A DNA stretch of 64,000 bases, from NCBI GenBank assembly GCA_910574805.1, contig CAJTCV010000004.1:184786-248785 (forward strand). The letters are read 5' to 3'. Shown here in pieces: positions 35,642 to 44,392 of this stretch; positions within the stretch are counted from its first letter, which is position 1, and each line of letters starts with the position of its first letter. A program made the position numbers and the translations under genes. The stretch comes from Lachnospiraceae bacterium. GTDB lineage: Bacteria; Bacillota; Clostridia; Lachnospirales; Lachnospiraceae. The notes under the pieces were generated by a model. That model saw only the letters and a program-made list of their open reading frames with translations. It ran no database searches and was not told the DNA's origin.

Positions 35642-37504
35642 ATGATGTATCAATGTGTGGAAAAGTATACGGAGCGTCTGGAAGCGCTTCGCAAGGAGCG
35701 CTTTGAAGCGTACGGCTGTGTGGAATACTGCGGGATACAGAGGGTTCCGGACGACCGGGTGAGGGCGGACCGGGATCAGGCCGCAGCGGGGCTTCTGGAT
35801 ATTTTCCGGGAATTTTCCTGGAGCGACGAGTTCGTGACCGCCTTCGGCGTGTTCTGCAATTTCCATGTGCTGACGGGGATGTATCAGTGTCTGGGGGAGG
35901 ATGAGGAGGCCTTTGGTCTGACCGGCCTGTACCGGATGCTGGAGGACGAGGAGGGCGTGCAGTATCTGGAATATATCCGCCGGGGGATTTTGGAGCAGGA
36001 GGAAGAGCTGTTCTGGAAGGCGGTTCAGATGAATATTTTTGATTTCAGTCTTCCCTTTGTGTATCTCTACATGATGAACTTTGAACAGCTGATCCTCTAT
36101 GAAAGAGAGGAACTGGAAGAGGAAGAGGCAAGACAGGATTTCCTCTGGTTTTATCATGTCATGATGGAGGCGAAAAAGCATATAGCAGAGGAAATAAATG
36201 CGAATATAGAAATTCAGCGGATTCCGTATCATGAGATGGGGAGCGTCCTGCAGGACCAGTATGCCTGGAAATATATGCCCGGTATCGTCTGGTTTGACGA
36301 TATTTACGCCCTGTCTTCCGCCGCGGTATCGGATCTGCGGTTTCTGCGGGAATACGGAAAGATGCAGAAGATCGAATCCATGGAAGACGTGGCGGAGGGA
36401 CTGAAAAATGCATACAGTAACGATGAGGATGCGGCGCGATACTGGGTATTCCAGAAATGTCTGCTTGGCCGGATCAATGCAATGGAAATACTGGATGTTG
36501 ATCTGGAGAGAACGGACTTTTATGAACATGAGAGAGACTCGTCTCTCTTCGAAAGAAGATTTTATTTAAAGCTGCCCATGCGAATATCCTTTGTAGCGTC
36601 CCGGCTTCTGGACTATGCCGGAGAACTGGAACTTCGGATCCAGAAGGAGCGATTGATCGAGAAGAACCGGAAAATGGTGGAGGATTATTCCCATTCGGTG
36701 GAAAATATCATCAAGCCTTCTCTGATCAGCGAGATCGCGGACACCCTGCGGCAGGATGAGAAGTACAAAGATCTGTATAAGAAGCTGATTCAGATCTATT
36801 TCAGCGAAGTGATCACGCAGAATGAATGCCGTCTTCTGCGGATGACCCATGACTGGTCGGCCAGCGCGGGAGCCATCCGGGAGAACATCCGCAGATGCCA
36901 GGCGGCGGGCACGGACACGGTCGGTGTGGTATCCCTGAAGGATCTGCTGTATAAGGCCATGAATCAGGTGGTGATGCAGATCGTCGACGACAAAAGAAGC
37001 AGGATGGAATTTATCCGGGAGAAGCTTATAAAGGCCGGACTGTCGGTGGGGGATCTGGAGCAGGGGCTGTGGAGAACCGATCAGGAAACGGAACATGCGT
37101 TCGATTTCTGGCGCGCGTTTTTCCGCATGGAGTTCCAGGTGGAAGACGGTCTGGGCAGCCGGTATTTCAGGGAAGAGGCGGTGGGAACGACCTTTCTGTT
37201 TACGAGGATGACAGAGCTTCTGACCAATCTGTTCACATACGGCGAGTATGGGGAGGGGAGGGAATTTCTCTTTTCCATTGGGACCGCGGAGGATCCGGGG
37301 GGAAGGCGCTACCTGGTCTTCTGGACCGAGAACGTGATCGGGGACCGAAGCTATGTTTCCGGACAAAACGGACTGGAATCCACGGAGGAGATGCTGGAGC
37401 GTATCAACAGTTATGATCCGGAGCGGAGCCGTTTTGTGGAATGGGAAGAGACAGACGGGCGATTCCATGCGCGCGTTTATCTGGAAGCAGAGCTGTATTT
37501 ATAG
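35642..37504 (+). CDS. soluble, degenerate histidine-kinase-like protein
   Basis: A 620-residue protein with no membrane segments. The first 330 residues are helical and unrecognised. A coiled coil then leads to YSHSVENIIKPSLISEIAD with His351, like a DHp box. The C-terminal part has TELLTNLFTYG (Asn529) as N box, WTENVIGDRSYVSG in place of the G1 box, and GQNGLESTEEML (574-585) as a G2-like loop. The usual DxGxG is absent. The next gene encodes a receiver protein, so the pair may be a divergent two-component system sensing something in the cytoplasm. AGGAG precedes the ATG. Confidence 0.6.
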   Translation: MMYQCVEKYTERLEALRKERFEAYGCVEYCGIQRVPDDRVRADRDQAAAGLLDIFREFSWSDEFVTAFGVFCNFHVLTGMYQCLGEDEEAFGLTGLYRMLEDEEGVQYLEYIRRGILEQEEELFWKAVQMNIFDFSLPFVYLYMMNFEQLILYEREELEEEEARQDFLWFYHVMMEAKKHIAEEINANIEIQRIPYHEMGSVLQDQYAWKYMPGIVWFDDIYALSSAAVSDLRFLREYGKMQKIESMEDVAEGLKNAYSNDEDAARYWVFQKCLLGRINAMEILDVDLERTDFYEHERDSSLFERRFYLKLPMRISFVASRLLDYAGELELRIQKERLIEKNRKMVEDYSHSVENIIKPSLISEIADTLRQDEKYKDLYKKLIQIYFSEVITQNECRLLRMTHDWSASAGAIRENIRRCQAAGTDTVGVVSLKDLLYKAMNQVVMQIVDDKRSRMEFIREKLIKAGLSVGDLEQGLWRTDQETEHAFDFWRAFFRMEFQVEDGLGSRYFREEAVGTTFLFTRMTELLTNLFTYGEYGEGREFLFSIGTAEDPGGRRYLVFWTENVIGDRSYVSGQNGLESTEEMLERINSYDPERSRFVEWEETDGRFHARVYLEAELYL

Positions 37505-37522
37505 AGAAACGGAGGGATGCAG

Positions 37523-39076
37523 ATGAGAGATGAGAAGGCAGGGTACCGGAGGCTTCTGGTAGTCAACGACGACGATTCGAGAGAGGATTTCATCCGGAAA
37601 TACAGGGGAATGGAGAAGTGGGAGGAGGAGCTTTTCTATTACAGGAATATCAACGACGCTCTGCGCCGTCTGGAGAAGGACGGCCTTTTCTGCTGCGATA
37701 AGATCCTGCTGGATATCCGGATCGAATGGAACGCACAGGGAGCCTGTGCAGAGGATGTAGAGCGGCTGGTGGATGTGGAGAAAGCAGGAAGAGCATATGG
37801 TGGATTCATTCTGTATATGTATCTTCTGGCCAGAGGATTTCCCATGGACCGGATCGCGTTTTTGAGCGCGTATGTGACGGAAGAGGATTCCCAGAGAGAG
37901 GCGAAGCAGGCAATCTGTGAATTCCTGAAGGAATGTAAAATAAGGAACGTAAAGAGCGACGAGCGGTTAAGGGAGATGGCGGAACAGGTTCCCTCCCAGA
38001 AGGCCAATATCCTGCGGACGCTGGAAGCCTGGTCGGAGCCGTCCAGGAGGCGGAATCTGGCGCCGTACAGAACGATACAGAACCTGCTGGAGAAGGATCT
38101 TGAGACCGGTGAGGTCCGGCCTGCCTCATCCGGGGAGGCAAAAGAGACGGCGCGCAGCTTCTTCGATAAGATCGGAAGCACCGGACTGATTGTGCGGAAT
38201 AAGATTCATAAGGGCGATACGGAGAAGCTGATGTACTTTATCGAGGGCGAGCCGGCGGAGGAGCTTGGGAGATACTATCAGTTCCGGGCGGCCGCGCTGA
38301 ACATCTGCGACCGGCTGATCGCATATTACGAGGGACTGGGGGAGGAGAAGGACGCGGGAATCTATCAGTATGCGGATAAGAGCCAGAGAACGGAGCTGTT
38401 CCGCAAATACCCGCCCCGGTATTTTGCCGGCGTCCTGTCCGGTGTTCAAAATACACTGGATCTGAAGACGGACAGTGCAGGAGTTCAGAGGATCAGCAGC
38501 CGGGTAGTGGACCTTCTGATCTCTTTCTGGGAAGGGATCCGCGAGAGTCGGGATCAGGAGGAAGCCCGTATCAATGAATTCACAGTGGCACTGACCCTGA
38601 AATTTACGAGGAACTGGAGGCTGCATCATCTGATTGAGCATCCGGATGTGGATTTTATGATTTTTATTTTCGCCCTTTCCGCATTTGCATTGGGATATCA
38701 GGGGGAGGAGCTTCGGATTCTGCTGGATGGACAGATCGAATTAAGGGCCGGTCAGGAACCGGAGAGGAGCGGCAGGGAAGCGTGGGCGGAGCAGCTTCTG
38801 GTACGTGTAAATAAAGCTTTAAGTAAAAGCGTCTATGTGCTCAGTCTCACGGATCTGTATGGCGAATATGGGAGAAACAGCGGGACCAGAAAACAGATCG
38901 AGACCGCGGATCTCTATGAACTGTTCTGGCTGTGTCTTCATTTTCCATATATTGCGGCAGATAAGACGCTGAAGTTCGTGACGGATGCATGCGCCGGGAA
39001 GCATGTACTGCTGGGGAAGCTGGGGCAATTGGCGGCAGGAAAAATCCGTTCCGGGGGCTGTATGTTTTCGCCTTGA
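37523..39076 (+). CDS. receiver-domain protein with a large unknown C-terminal region
   Basis: A 517-residue protein from the second ATG (37523), which has GGAGGG at proper distance. Residues 1-130 look like a receiver: VVNDDDSRED acidic pocket, ILLDIRIEW with the likely phospho-Asp, and IAFLSAYVTEED with the switch Ser. The other 380 residues are helical (SFFDKIGSTGLIVRNKIH, FFALSAF-like hydrophobic helices) and end GGCMFSP. No DNA-binding motif is recognised, so the output could be enzymatic or protein-binding. It follows the kinase-like gene by 18 bases. Confidence 0.6.
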   Translation: MRDEKAGYRRLLVVNDDDSREDFIRKYRGMEKWEEELFYYRNINDALRRLEKDGLFCCDKILLDIRIEWNAQGACAEDVERLVDVEKAGRAYGGFILYMYLLARGFPMDRIAFLSAYVTEEDSQREAKQAICEFLKECKIRNVKSDERLREMAEQVPSQKANILRTLEAWSEPSRRRNLAPYRTIQNLLEKDLETGEVRPASSGEAKETARSFFDKIGSTGLIVRNKIHKGDTEKLMYFIEGEPAEELGRYYQFRAAALNICDRLIAYYEGLGEEKDAGIYQYADKSQRTELFRKYPPRYFAGVLSGVQNTLDLKTDSAGVQRISSRVVDLLISFWEGIRESRDQEEARINEFTVALTLKFTRNWRLHHLIEHPDVDFMIFIFALSAFALGYQGEELRILLDGQIELRAGQEPERSGREAWAEQLLVRVNKALSKSVYVLSLTDLYGEYGRNSGTRKQIETADLYELFWLCLHFPYIAADKTLKFVTDACAGKHVLLGKLGQLAAGKIRSGGCMFSP

Positions 39077-39101
39077 CACACGAATTTTCCTGCCATATAC
39101 T
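39073..39101 (+). promoter_or_regulatory. sigma-A promoter of prfC
   Basis: TTGACA (39073) and TATACT (39096) are 17 bases apart. The -35 box includes the stop codon of the upstream gene. prfC starts at 39157 with AGGAGG before its GTG. Confidence 0.85.
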
Positions 39102-39156
39102 GGAACGGGTATACTTACAGAAATAATCGAAAAGACGATCAGCAGGAGGAAATACT

Positions 39157-40737
39157 GTGGCAGATATGAGAAAAGAGATCGAAAAGAGACGGACGTTTGC
39201 GATCATCTCTCACCCGGATGCGGGTAAGACGACGCTGACGGAAAAGTTCTTATTATATGGAGGCGCCATCAATCTGGCCGGTTCGGTGAAGGGTAAGGCG
39301 ACGGCCAGACATGCGGTGTCGGACTGGATGGAGATCGAGAAGGAGAGAGGTATCTCCGTCACTTCTTCGGTGCTTCAGTTCAACTATGACAATTACTGCA
39401 TCAACATCCTGGATACGCCGGGGCATCAGGATTTCTCAGAGGATACGTACCGGACGCTTATGGCGGCGGATTCCGCGGTCATGGTCATCGACGGCTCCAA
39501 GGGCGTGGAGGCCCAGACCCGGAAGCTTTTCAAGGTATGCGTCATGCGACATATTCCGATCTTTACATTTATTAACAAGATGGACCGGGATGCCATGGAC
39601 ACCTTTGAACTGCTGGACGACATCGAGAAGGAACTGGGGATCGCCACCTGCCCCGTCAACTGGCCCATCGGTTCCGGTAAGGAATTTAAAGGGGTCTATG
39701 ACCGCGCCGGGGAGAAGATTCATGTATTTTCCGATACGGAGAAGGGAACGAAGGAAGGAGCAGATCAGGTGCTGACTCTGGACGAGGCGGACAGCGTGCT
39801 GCTGGAGGGGCAGAAGGAGAAGCTGCTGGACGAGATCGATCTTCTGGACGGCGCCAGTGCGGAATTTGACCAGAGTCTGGTGGACAAGGGCGAACTGTCG
39901 CCGGTGTTCTTCGGTTCCGCTCTGACCAACTTCGGCGTGGAGATCTTCCTGAAGCATTTCCTGAAAATGACCACGTCTCCGCTCCCCAGAAAGGCTGATG
40001 TGGGTATCATCGATCCCATGGAAGAGGGCTTTTCCGGCTTTATCTTCAAAATTCAGGCGAATATGAACAAGGCTCACCGGGACCGGATTGCCTTCATGCG
40101 CATCTGCTCCGGAAAATTCGATGCGGGCATGGAAGTCATGCATGTGCAGGAAAATAAGAAGATCCGCCTGTCCCAGCCTCAGCAGATGATGGCCCAGGAC
40201 CGGAAGATCGTGGAAGAGGCCTACGCCGGCGACATCATCGGCCTGTTTGATCCGGGCATCTTTTCCATCGGGGATACGGTGTGCCTGCCCGGGAAGAAGA
40301 TCCAGTATGAAGGAATCCCCACCTTCGCGCCGGAGCATTTTGCCAGAGTCCGTCAGATGGACACCATGAAGCGCAAGCAGTTCGTCAAGGGCATCGAGCA
40401 GATCGCCCAGGAGGGCGCGATCCAGATCTTTCAGGAGTACAATACGGGCATGGAGGAGATCATTGTGGGCGTGGTGGGCGTCCTGCAGTTCGATGTGCTG
40501 AAATATCGTCTGAATAATGAGTATAATGTGGAGATCGGATTGGAAAACTTACCATATGAGCATATTCGATGGATTGAAAATGAAGAGATCGATATGGACA
40601 GGATCAGCGGCACCTCCGACATGAAGAAGATCCGCGATCTGAAGGGGCGTCCGCTGCTTCTGTGGATCAACAGCTGGAGCATCGGCATGACTCTGGACCG
40701 CAACGAGGGGCTTATCCTCAGCGAATTCGGCCGGTAA
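39157..40737 (+). CDS. prfC: peptide chain release factor 3
   Basis: A 526-residue translational GTPase that recycles release factors 1 and 2 from the ribosome. G1 is SHPDAGKTTLTEKF, G2 region KERGISVTSS, G3 DTPGHQDF and G4 INKMDRD; the domain III end reads NEGLILSEFGR. It starts at GTG behind AGGAGGAAATACT and has its own promoter. Full length for the family. Confidence 0.96.
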   Translation: MADMRKEIEKRRTFAIISHPDAGKTTLTEKFLLYGGAINLAGSVKGKATARHAVSDWMEIEKERGISVTSSVLQFNYDNYCINILDTPGHQDFSEDTYRTLMAADSAVMVIDGSKGVEAQTRKLFKVCVMRHIPIFTFINKMDRDAMDTFELLDDIEKELGIATCPVNWPIGSGKEFKGVYDRAGEKIHVFSDTEKGTKEGADQVLTLDEADSVLLEGQKEKLLDEIDLLDGASAEFDQSLVDKGELSPVFFGSALTNFGVEIFLKHFLKMTTSPLPRKADVGIIDPMEEGFSGFIFKIQANMNKAHRDRIAFMRICSGKFDAGMEVMHVQENKKIRLSQPQQMMAQDRKIVEEAYAGDIIGLFDPGIFSIGDTVCLPGKKIQYEGIPTFAPEHFARVRQMDTMKRKQFVKGIEQIAQEGAIQIFQEYNTGMEEIIVGVVGVLQFDVLKYRLNNEYNVEIGLENLPYEHIRWIENEEIDMDRISGTSDMKKIRDLKGRPLLLWINSWSIGMTLDRNEGLILSEFGR

Positions 40738-40758
40738 ACGTAAGGTTTATCGGCGTCA

Positions 40759-40928
40759 GATGCCCTCCGGGGCTCCATGCTCTGCGCTCGTATGGAATGT
40801 ATCGGACATCGAAGCCGTTTTGTCCGTCCAGATCGGACAGGCATCAGTCCGCCCCGGACGGGCAAAACAACTTCGATGTTCGCTCCAATCCACACAGCGC
40901 TGCAGAGCATGGAGCCCCGGAGGACATC
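40759..40928. repeat. 170-bp near-perfect palindrome
   Basis: The outer arms (40759-40785 and 40902-40928) match at all but about one of 27 positions; within them TCCGGGGCTCCATGCTCTGC and its complement are perfect. The inner sequence is also self-complementary (ACATCGAAGccGTTTTG against ACATCGAAGttGTTTTG; GTTTTGTCCGTCC against GTTTTGCCCGTCC). No T-tract follows, so it is not a plain terminator. It could be a palindromic repeat element or a long structured RNA. Apart from this the 389 bases between prfC and asp23 hold only a promoter. Confidence 0.85.
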
Positions 40929-40959
40929 CGCCGCCGTCGCACGGACGGTAAATTTCCTC

Positions 40960-40988
40960 TTTTCAAAGGTGGGAAGTTTTGTTATACT
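40960..40988 (+). promoter_or_regulatory. candidate promoter of the asp23 operon
   Basis: TTTTCA (40960) and TATACT (40983) are 17 bases apart. It could drive the long run of genes from asp23 to spoIVB. Confidence 0.5.
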
Positions 40989-41126
40989 ATAAGCAATTAT
41001 CTGACAGAAAATGAAAGCCGAAGCGGAACTGAAAAAACAGCAAAAGCCTGCAGAGCAGCCGGAGCGATTTCCAGACGCTGGCTGTTCAGCAGGCTGGAGC
41101 GGAACTATAATCAGGAGGTATCAGGG

Positions 41127-41501
41127 ATGGAAAAGCTGGACAGAGCGACGCATGTACTCCAGACGGACAAGGATCTGGGTGAGGTGCAGATCGCAGACGA
41201 GGTAGTGGCGATCATCGCAGGTATGGCGGCGACGGAGGTAAAGGGTGTCGCATCCATGGCGGGAAATATCAAGAATGAGCTGGTGGCAAAGATGGGCATG
41301 AAGAATCTGTCCAAAGGAGTCAAGGTAGAAGTGACGGATGCAGATGTGAAGGTGGATCTGGCGCTGAACCTGATTTTTGAGGCCAATATCCTGGAAGTAT
41401 CCGGAAAAGTGCAGGAAAAGGTAAAATCAGCCATTGAAAGTATGACAGGCATGAAGGTGTCCGTGGTAAATGTACGTGTTGCCGGTGTGGTGCTGGAATA
41501 A
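41127..41501 (+). CDS. Asp23/Gls24 family envelope stress protein
   Basis: A 124-residue protein from the ATG at 41127 with CAGGAGG upstream. The family signature is clear: GEVQIADEVVAIIAGMAATE, then KGVKVEVTDADVKVDLALNL and a C-terminal VVNVRVAGVVLE. Members sit at the inner face of the membrane and respond to cell-envelope stress. In Clostridia the gene nearly always precedes nusB, as here. Confidence 0.93.
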   Translation: MEKLDRATHVLQTDKDLGEVQIADEVVAIIAGMAATEVKGVASMAGNIKNELVAKMGMKNLSKGVKVEVTDADVKVDLALNLIFEANILEVSGKVQEKVKSAIESMTGMKVSVVNVRVAGVVLE

Positions 41502-41626
41502 CGGAGAGGGGCCTGCTGTCTGCACAAGTGGAGGAAGAGCTGCCGCGCGATGCAGTTCCCGGTGCACCGGGAGCCATCTCATCTGCGGCGGCTCCTTTCG
41601 TATTACAGGAGATCACGGAGGGAAGA

Positions 41627-42037
41627 ATGAAAAGAAGAGAACAGAGAGAATGCATCTTTCAGCTCTTGTTTCGGGTGGAATTCAACGGACAGGAGGAGAT
41701 GCCCAGGCAGGCGGAGCTGTTTCTGGAGAATATGAAAGAGGAATATGAGCCCGGAGAACAGGACGAATCCTATATTCTGGAAAAATATAAAAAAGTGGTG
41801 GAAATGCTTCCGGAGATCGACCTTCTGCTGGAGGGAGCAGCCAGGGGCTGGAAGCTCTCCCGCATCGGCAAAGTGGAGCTGACGATATTGAGGCTGGCAG
41901 TCTATGAGATGCGTTTTGATGAAGACATCCCGGAGAAGGTGGCAATCAATGAGGCGGTGGAGCTCTCGAAGAAATTCGGGGGCGACGAGGCACCGGCATT
42001 TGTCAACGGAGTGCTGGCGAAGCTTGCGGAGAAGTAG
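41627..42037 (+). CDS. nusB: transcription antitermination factor NusB
   Basis: A 136-residue helical protein from the ATG at 41627 (GGAGGGAAGA upstream). It begins MKRREQRECIFQLLFRVEF and has the conserved KLSRIGKVELTILRLAVYEM and VAINEAVELSKKFG segments. It binds boxA RNA with NusE in ribosomal RNA antitermination. Confidence 0.95.
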   Translation: MKRREQRECIFQLLFRVEFNGQEEMPRQAELFLENMKEEYEPGEQDESYILEKYKKVVEMLPEIDLLLEGAARGWKLSRIGKVELTILRLAVYEMRFDEDIPEKVAINEAVELSKKFGGDEAPAFVNGVLAKLAEK

Positions 42038-42042
42038 GGAAG

Positions 42043-43245
42043 ATGGCAAAGAATGTATACACCGTCCGGCAGGTCAATGCATATATCAAAAATATGTTTG
42101 TGCAGGACTATATGCTGAACCGGATCTATGTAAAGGGAGAAATTTCCAACTGTAAATATCACACTTCCGGGCATATTTATTTTTCCCTGAAAGATGAGTC
42201 CGGCGCCATCGCCTGCGTGATGTTCGCCGGGGACCGGAGAGGACTGTCCTTCCGGATGCAGGAGGGACAGAAAGTCATCGTTCTGGGCAGCATCAGTGTC
42301 TATGAGCGGGATGGGAAATACCAGCTCTACGCGAAGGAGATTATTCTGGACGGAGAAGGCGCCCTGTACCAGCAGTATGCCCGTTTGAAACGGGAGCTGG
42401 AAGAGATGGGGATGTTTGCGCAGGAATACAAGCAGCCGATCCCGGTGTACAGCCGGACCGTCGGCGTCGTCACAGCCCCCACCGGCGCGGCGATCCGGGA
42501 TATCATGAATATCACAGCCAGGCGGAATCCCTGTGTGCAGCTGATCCTGTATCCGGCGGTGGTGCAGGGAGAGCAGGCGGCTTCCAGCATTGCGAAGGGA
42601 ATCCGGACACTGGATGCCTACGGGGTGGATGTGATGATCGTGGGGCGCGGAGGCGGCTCCATCGAGGATCTGTGGGCATTTAACGAAGAGGAAGTGGCAA
42701 GGGCTATCTTTGCGTGCCGGACCCCGGTGATCTCGGCAGTGGGACATGAGACCGATACGACAATTGCGGATCTTGTGGCGGACCTGCGGGCGCCGACTCC
42801 TTCGGCTGCTGCGGAGCTGGCGGTGACGGATTACCGGCAGCTTATGAGCGGCATGGAGCTGTTCCGGAATCAGCTGGCAGACCGGCTGGAGCAGAAGATC
42901 AGCCGGTACCGGCAGAGGCTGCAGCATGAGAAGCTGCGGCTGATGTATGTAAGTCCGCAGTATAAGTTAAATGCACGGAAGCAGTATTTGTCAGAGCTTT
43001 CCGACCGGTTTGCGCAGGAGATGGACCGGAAGCTGACAGACCGGAAGCACCGGCTACAGCTCTGTGCAGGGAGACTGGACGGGCTGTCGCCTGTCAGGAA
43101 GCTGAGTCAGGGGTATTCCTATACGGAACTCTCTGACAAAAAGGCGCTGCGCAGTATTACACAGGTGCAGGAGGGAGATCCTGTGCTGATCCATGTGACA
43201 GACGGTAAGGTCCGTGCCCGGGTGGAGGCGCTGGAAGCAGATTAA
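42043..43245 (+). CDS. xseA: exodeoxyribonuclease VII large subunit
   Basis: A 400-residue protein with an N-terminal OB fold (NRIYVKGEISNCKYHTSGHI), the catalytic core with TAPTGAAIRDIMNI and GRGGGSIEDLWAFNEE, and a C-terminal helical region that binds the small subunit. With XseB it degrades single-stranded DNA from both ends. Starts 5 bases after nusB. Confidence 0.96.
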   Translation: MAKNVYTVRQVNAYIKNMFVQDYMLNRIYVKGEISNCKYHTSGHIYFSLKDESGAIACVMFAGDRRGLSFRMQEGQKVIVLGSISVYERDGKYQLYAKEIILDGEGALYQQYARLKRELEEMGMFAQEYKQPIPVYSRTVGVVTAPTGAAIRDIMNITARRNPCVQLILYPAVVQGEQAASSIAKGIRTLDAYGVDVMIVGRGGGSIEDLWAFNEEEVARAIFACRTPVISAVGHETDTTIADLVADLRAPTPSAAAELAVTDYRQLMSGMELFRNQLADRLEQKISRYRQRLQHEKLRLMYVSPQYKLNARKQYLSELSDRFAQEMDRKLTDRKHRLQLCAGRLDGLSPVRKLSQGYSYTELSDKKALRSITQVQEGDPVLIHVTDGKVRARVEALEAD

Positions 43246-43266
43246 CTATAGAAGGAAAGAGCGGTC

Positions 43267-43497
43267 ATGACGGAAGAAAGAAAAGAGAAAAAAGAAGAAT
43301 TCAGCCTGGAAGAAGGACTTGAGCAGATTGAGCAGCTTCTGGAGCGTCTGGGCGACGAGGAAGTATCACTGGAGGAATCTTTTCGACTGTATCAGAAGGG
43401 CATGGTGCTGCTGAAGCAGTGCAACGACAGGATCGATCATGTGGAGAAACAGATGCTCCAGATCGATGAGGAGGGACAGACCCATGAATTTTTCTGA
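43267..43497 (+). CDS. xseB: exodeoxyribonuclease VII small subunit
   Basis: A 76-residue helical protein with the family pattern FSLEEGLEQIEQLLERLGDE and SLEESFRLYQKGMVLLKQCN. Follows xseA by 21 bases and overlaps the next gene by 14 bases. Confidence 0.95.
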   Translation: MTEERKEKKEEFSLEEGLEQIEQLLERLGDEEVSLEESFRLYQKGMVLLKQCNDRIDHVEKQMLQIDEEGQTHEFF

Positions 43498-44380
43498 GGA
43501 ACTGAAGGAGAGGACACGACAAACGGAAGAGATCATAAGGGAGCAGCTTCCGCCGGAGGAAGGACAGCAGCGGGTGATCATGGAAGCGATGAATTACAGC
43601 GTGCTGGCAGGCGGCAAGAGGCTCCGCCCGCTGCTCATGCGGGAGACTTACCGGATGTTCGGCGGAAAAGGGGATACGATCCGTCCGTTTATGGCGGCCA
43701 TGGAGATGATCCACACCTATTCTCTGGTGCATGACGACCTGCCGGCCATGGATAACGACAAATACCGCAGAGGGAAGCTTACGACTCACGCAAAGTACGG
43801 ACATGCCCTGGGGATTCTGGCCGGGGACGGACTTTTGAACCTGGCCTTTGAGACAGCGCTGTCGGCTTTTGACCGGGAAGAGGATGGGGCGGCTCTGAAG
43901 CGCACGGCGAAAGCGCTTCAGATTCTGGCGGGAAAAGCAGGCGTCTACGGAATGATCGGCGGACAGGTGGTGGACGTGCAGTCCAGCGGACAGGCCGTTG
44001 ACGAGGAGAAGCTGCTCTTTATCTATGAGCTGAAGACAGGGGCGCTTCTGGAGGCGTCCATGATGATCGGAGCAGTGCTGGCCGGAGCAGCTGAGGAAGA
44101 GATCCGCACCGTGGAGCAGATTGCATCCGATGTGGGGAAAGCGTTCCAGATCCGGGACGACATCCTGGATGTGACCAGTACCCTGGAGAAGCTGGGAAAG
44201 CCCATCAACAGCGATGACCGGAATGCAAAGACCACCTGTGTGACTCTGAAAGGGCTTGAGGAGGCTTCCAGGGAGGTGGAAATCATATCGGAGAGGGCCC
44301 TTGCGCGTCTTTCGTCTCTTCCTTATAAAAACGAATTTCTCACGGAACTGATAAAGGCTTTGATTTACAGAGAAAAGTAG
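43484..44380 (+). CDS. ispA: farnesyl/geranyl diphosphate synthase
   Basis: A 298-residue prenyltransferase from the ATG at 43484. The first Asp-rich motif is HDDLPAMDND and the second RDDILD; GGKRLRPLL is the substrate-binding loop. It joins isopentenyl diphosphate units to give farnesyl diphosphate for undecaprenol and quinone-type lipids. It overlaps xseB and precedes dxs, which supplies its substrate pathway. Confidence 0.95.
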   Translation: MNFSEELKERTRQTEEIIREQLPPEEGQQRVIMEAMNYSVLAGGKRLRPLLMRETYRMFGGKGDTIRPFMAAMEMIHTYSLVHDDLPAMDNDKYRRGKLTTHAKYGHALGILAGDGLLNLAFETALSAFDREEDGAALKRTAKALQILAGKAGVYGMIGGQVVDVQSSGQAVDEEKLLFIYELKTGALLEASMMIGAVLAGAAEEEIRTVEQIASDVGKAFQIRDDILDVTSTLEKLGKPINSDDRNAKTTCVTLKGLEEASREVEIISERALARLSSLPYKNEFLTELIKALIYREK

Positions 44381-44392
44381 AGGGCACAGAGC

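Noticed and set aside
35240..36529. A 429-codon open frame on the minus strand opposite the kinase-like gene
   Set aside because: The composition (His, Pro, Gln, Leu) is that of an antisense shadow. The plus strand has good ribosome binding sites and recognisable motifs.
35642..39076. Detocs defence system
   Set aside because: A kinase-like and a receiver protein are present, but no nucleoside phosphorylase or other known effector, and the kinase lacks the normal G1 box.
40759..40928. Terminator of prfC
   Set aside because: No T-tract follows, and the structure is far longer than an intrinsic terminator.
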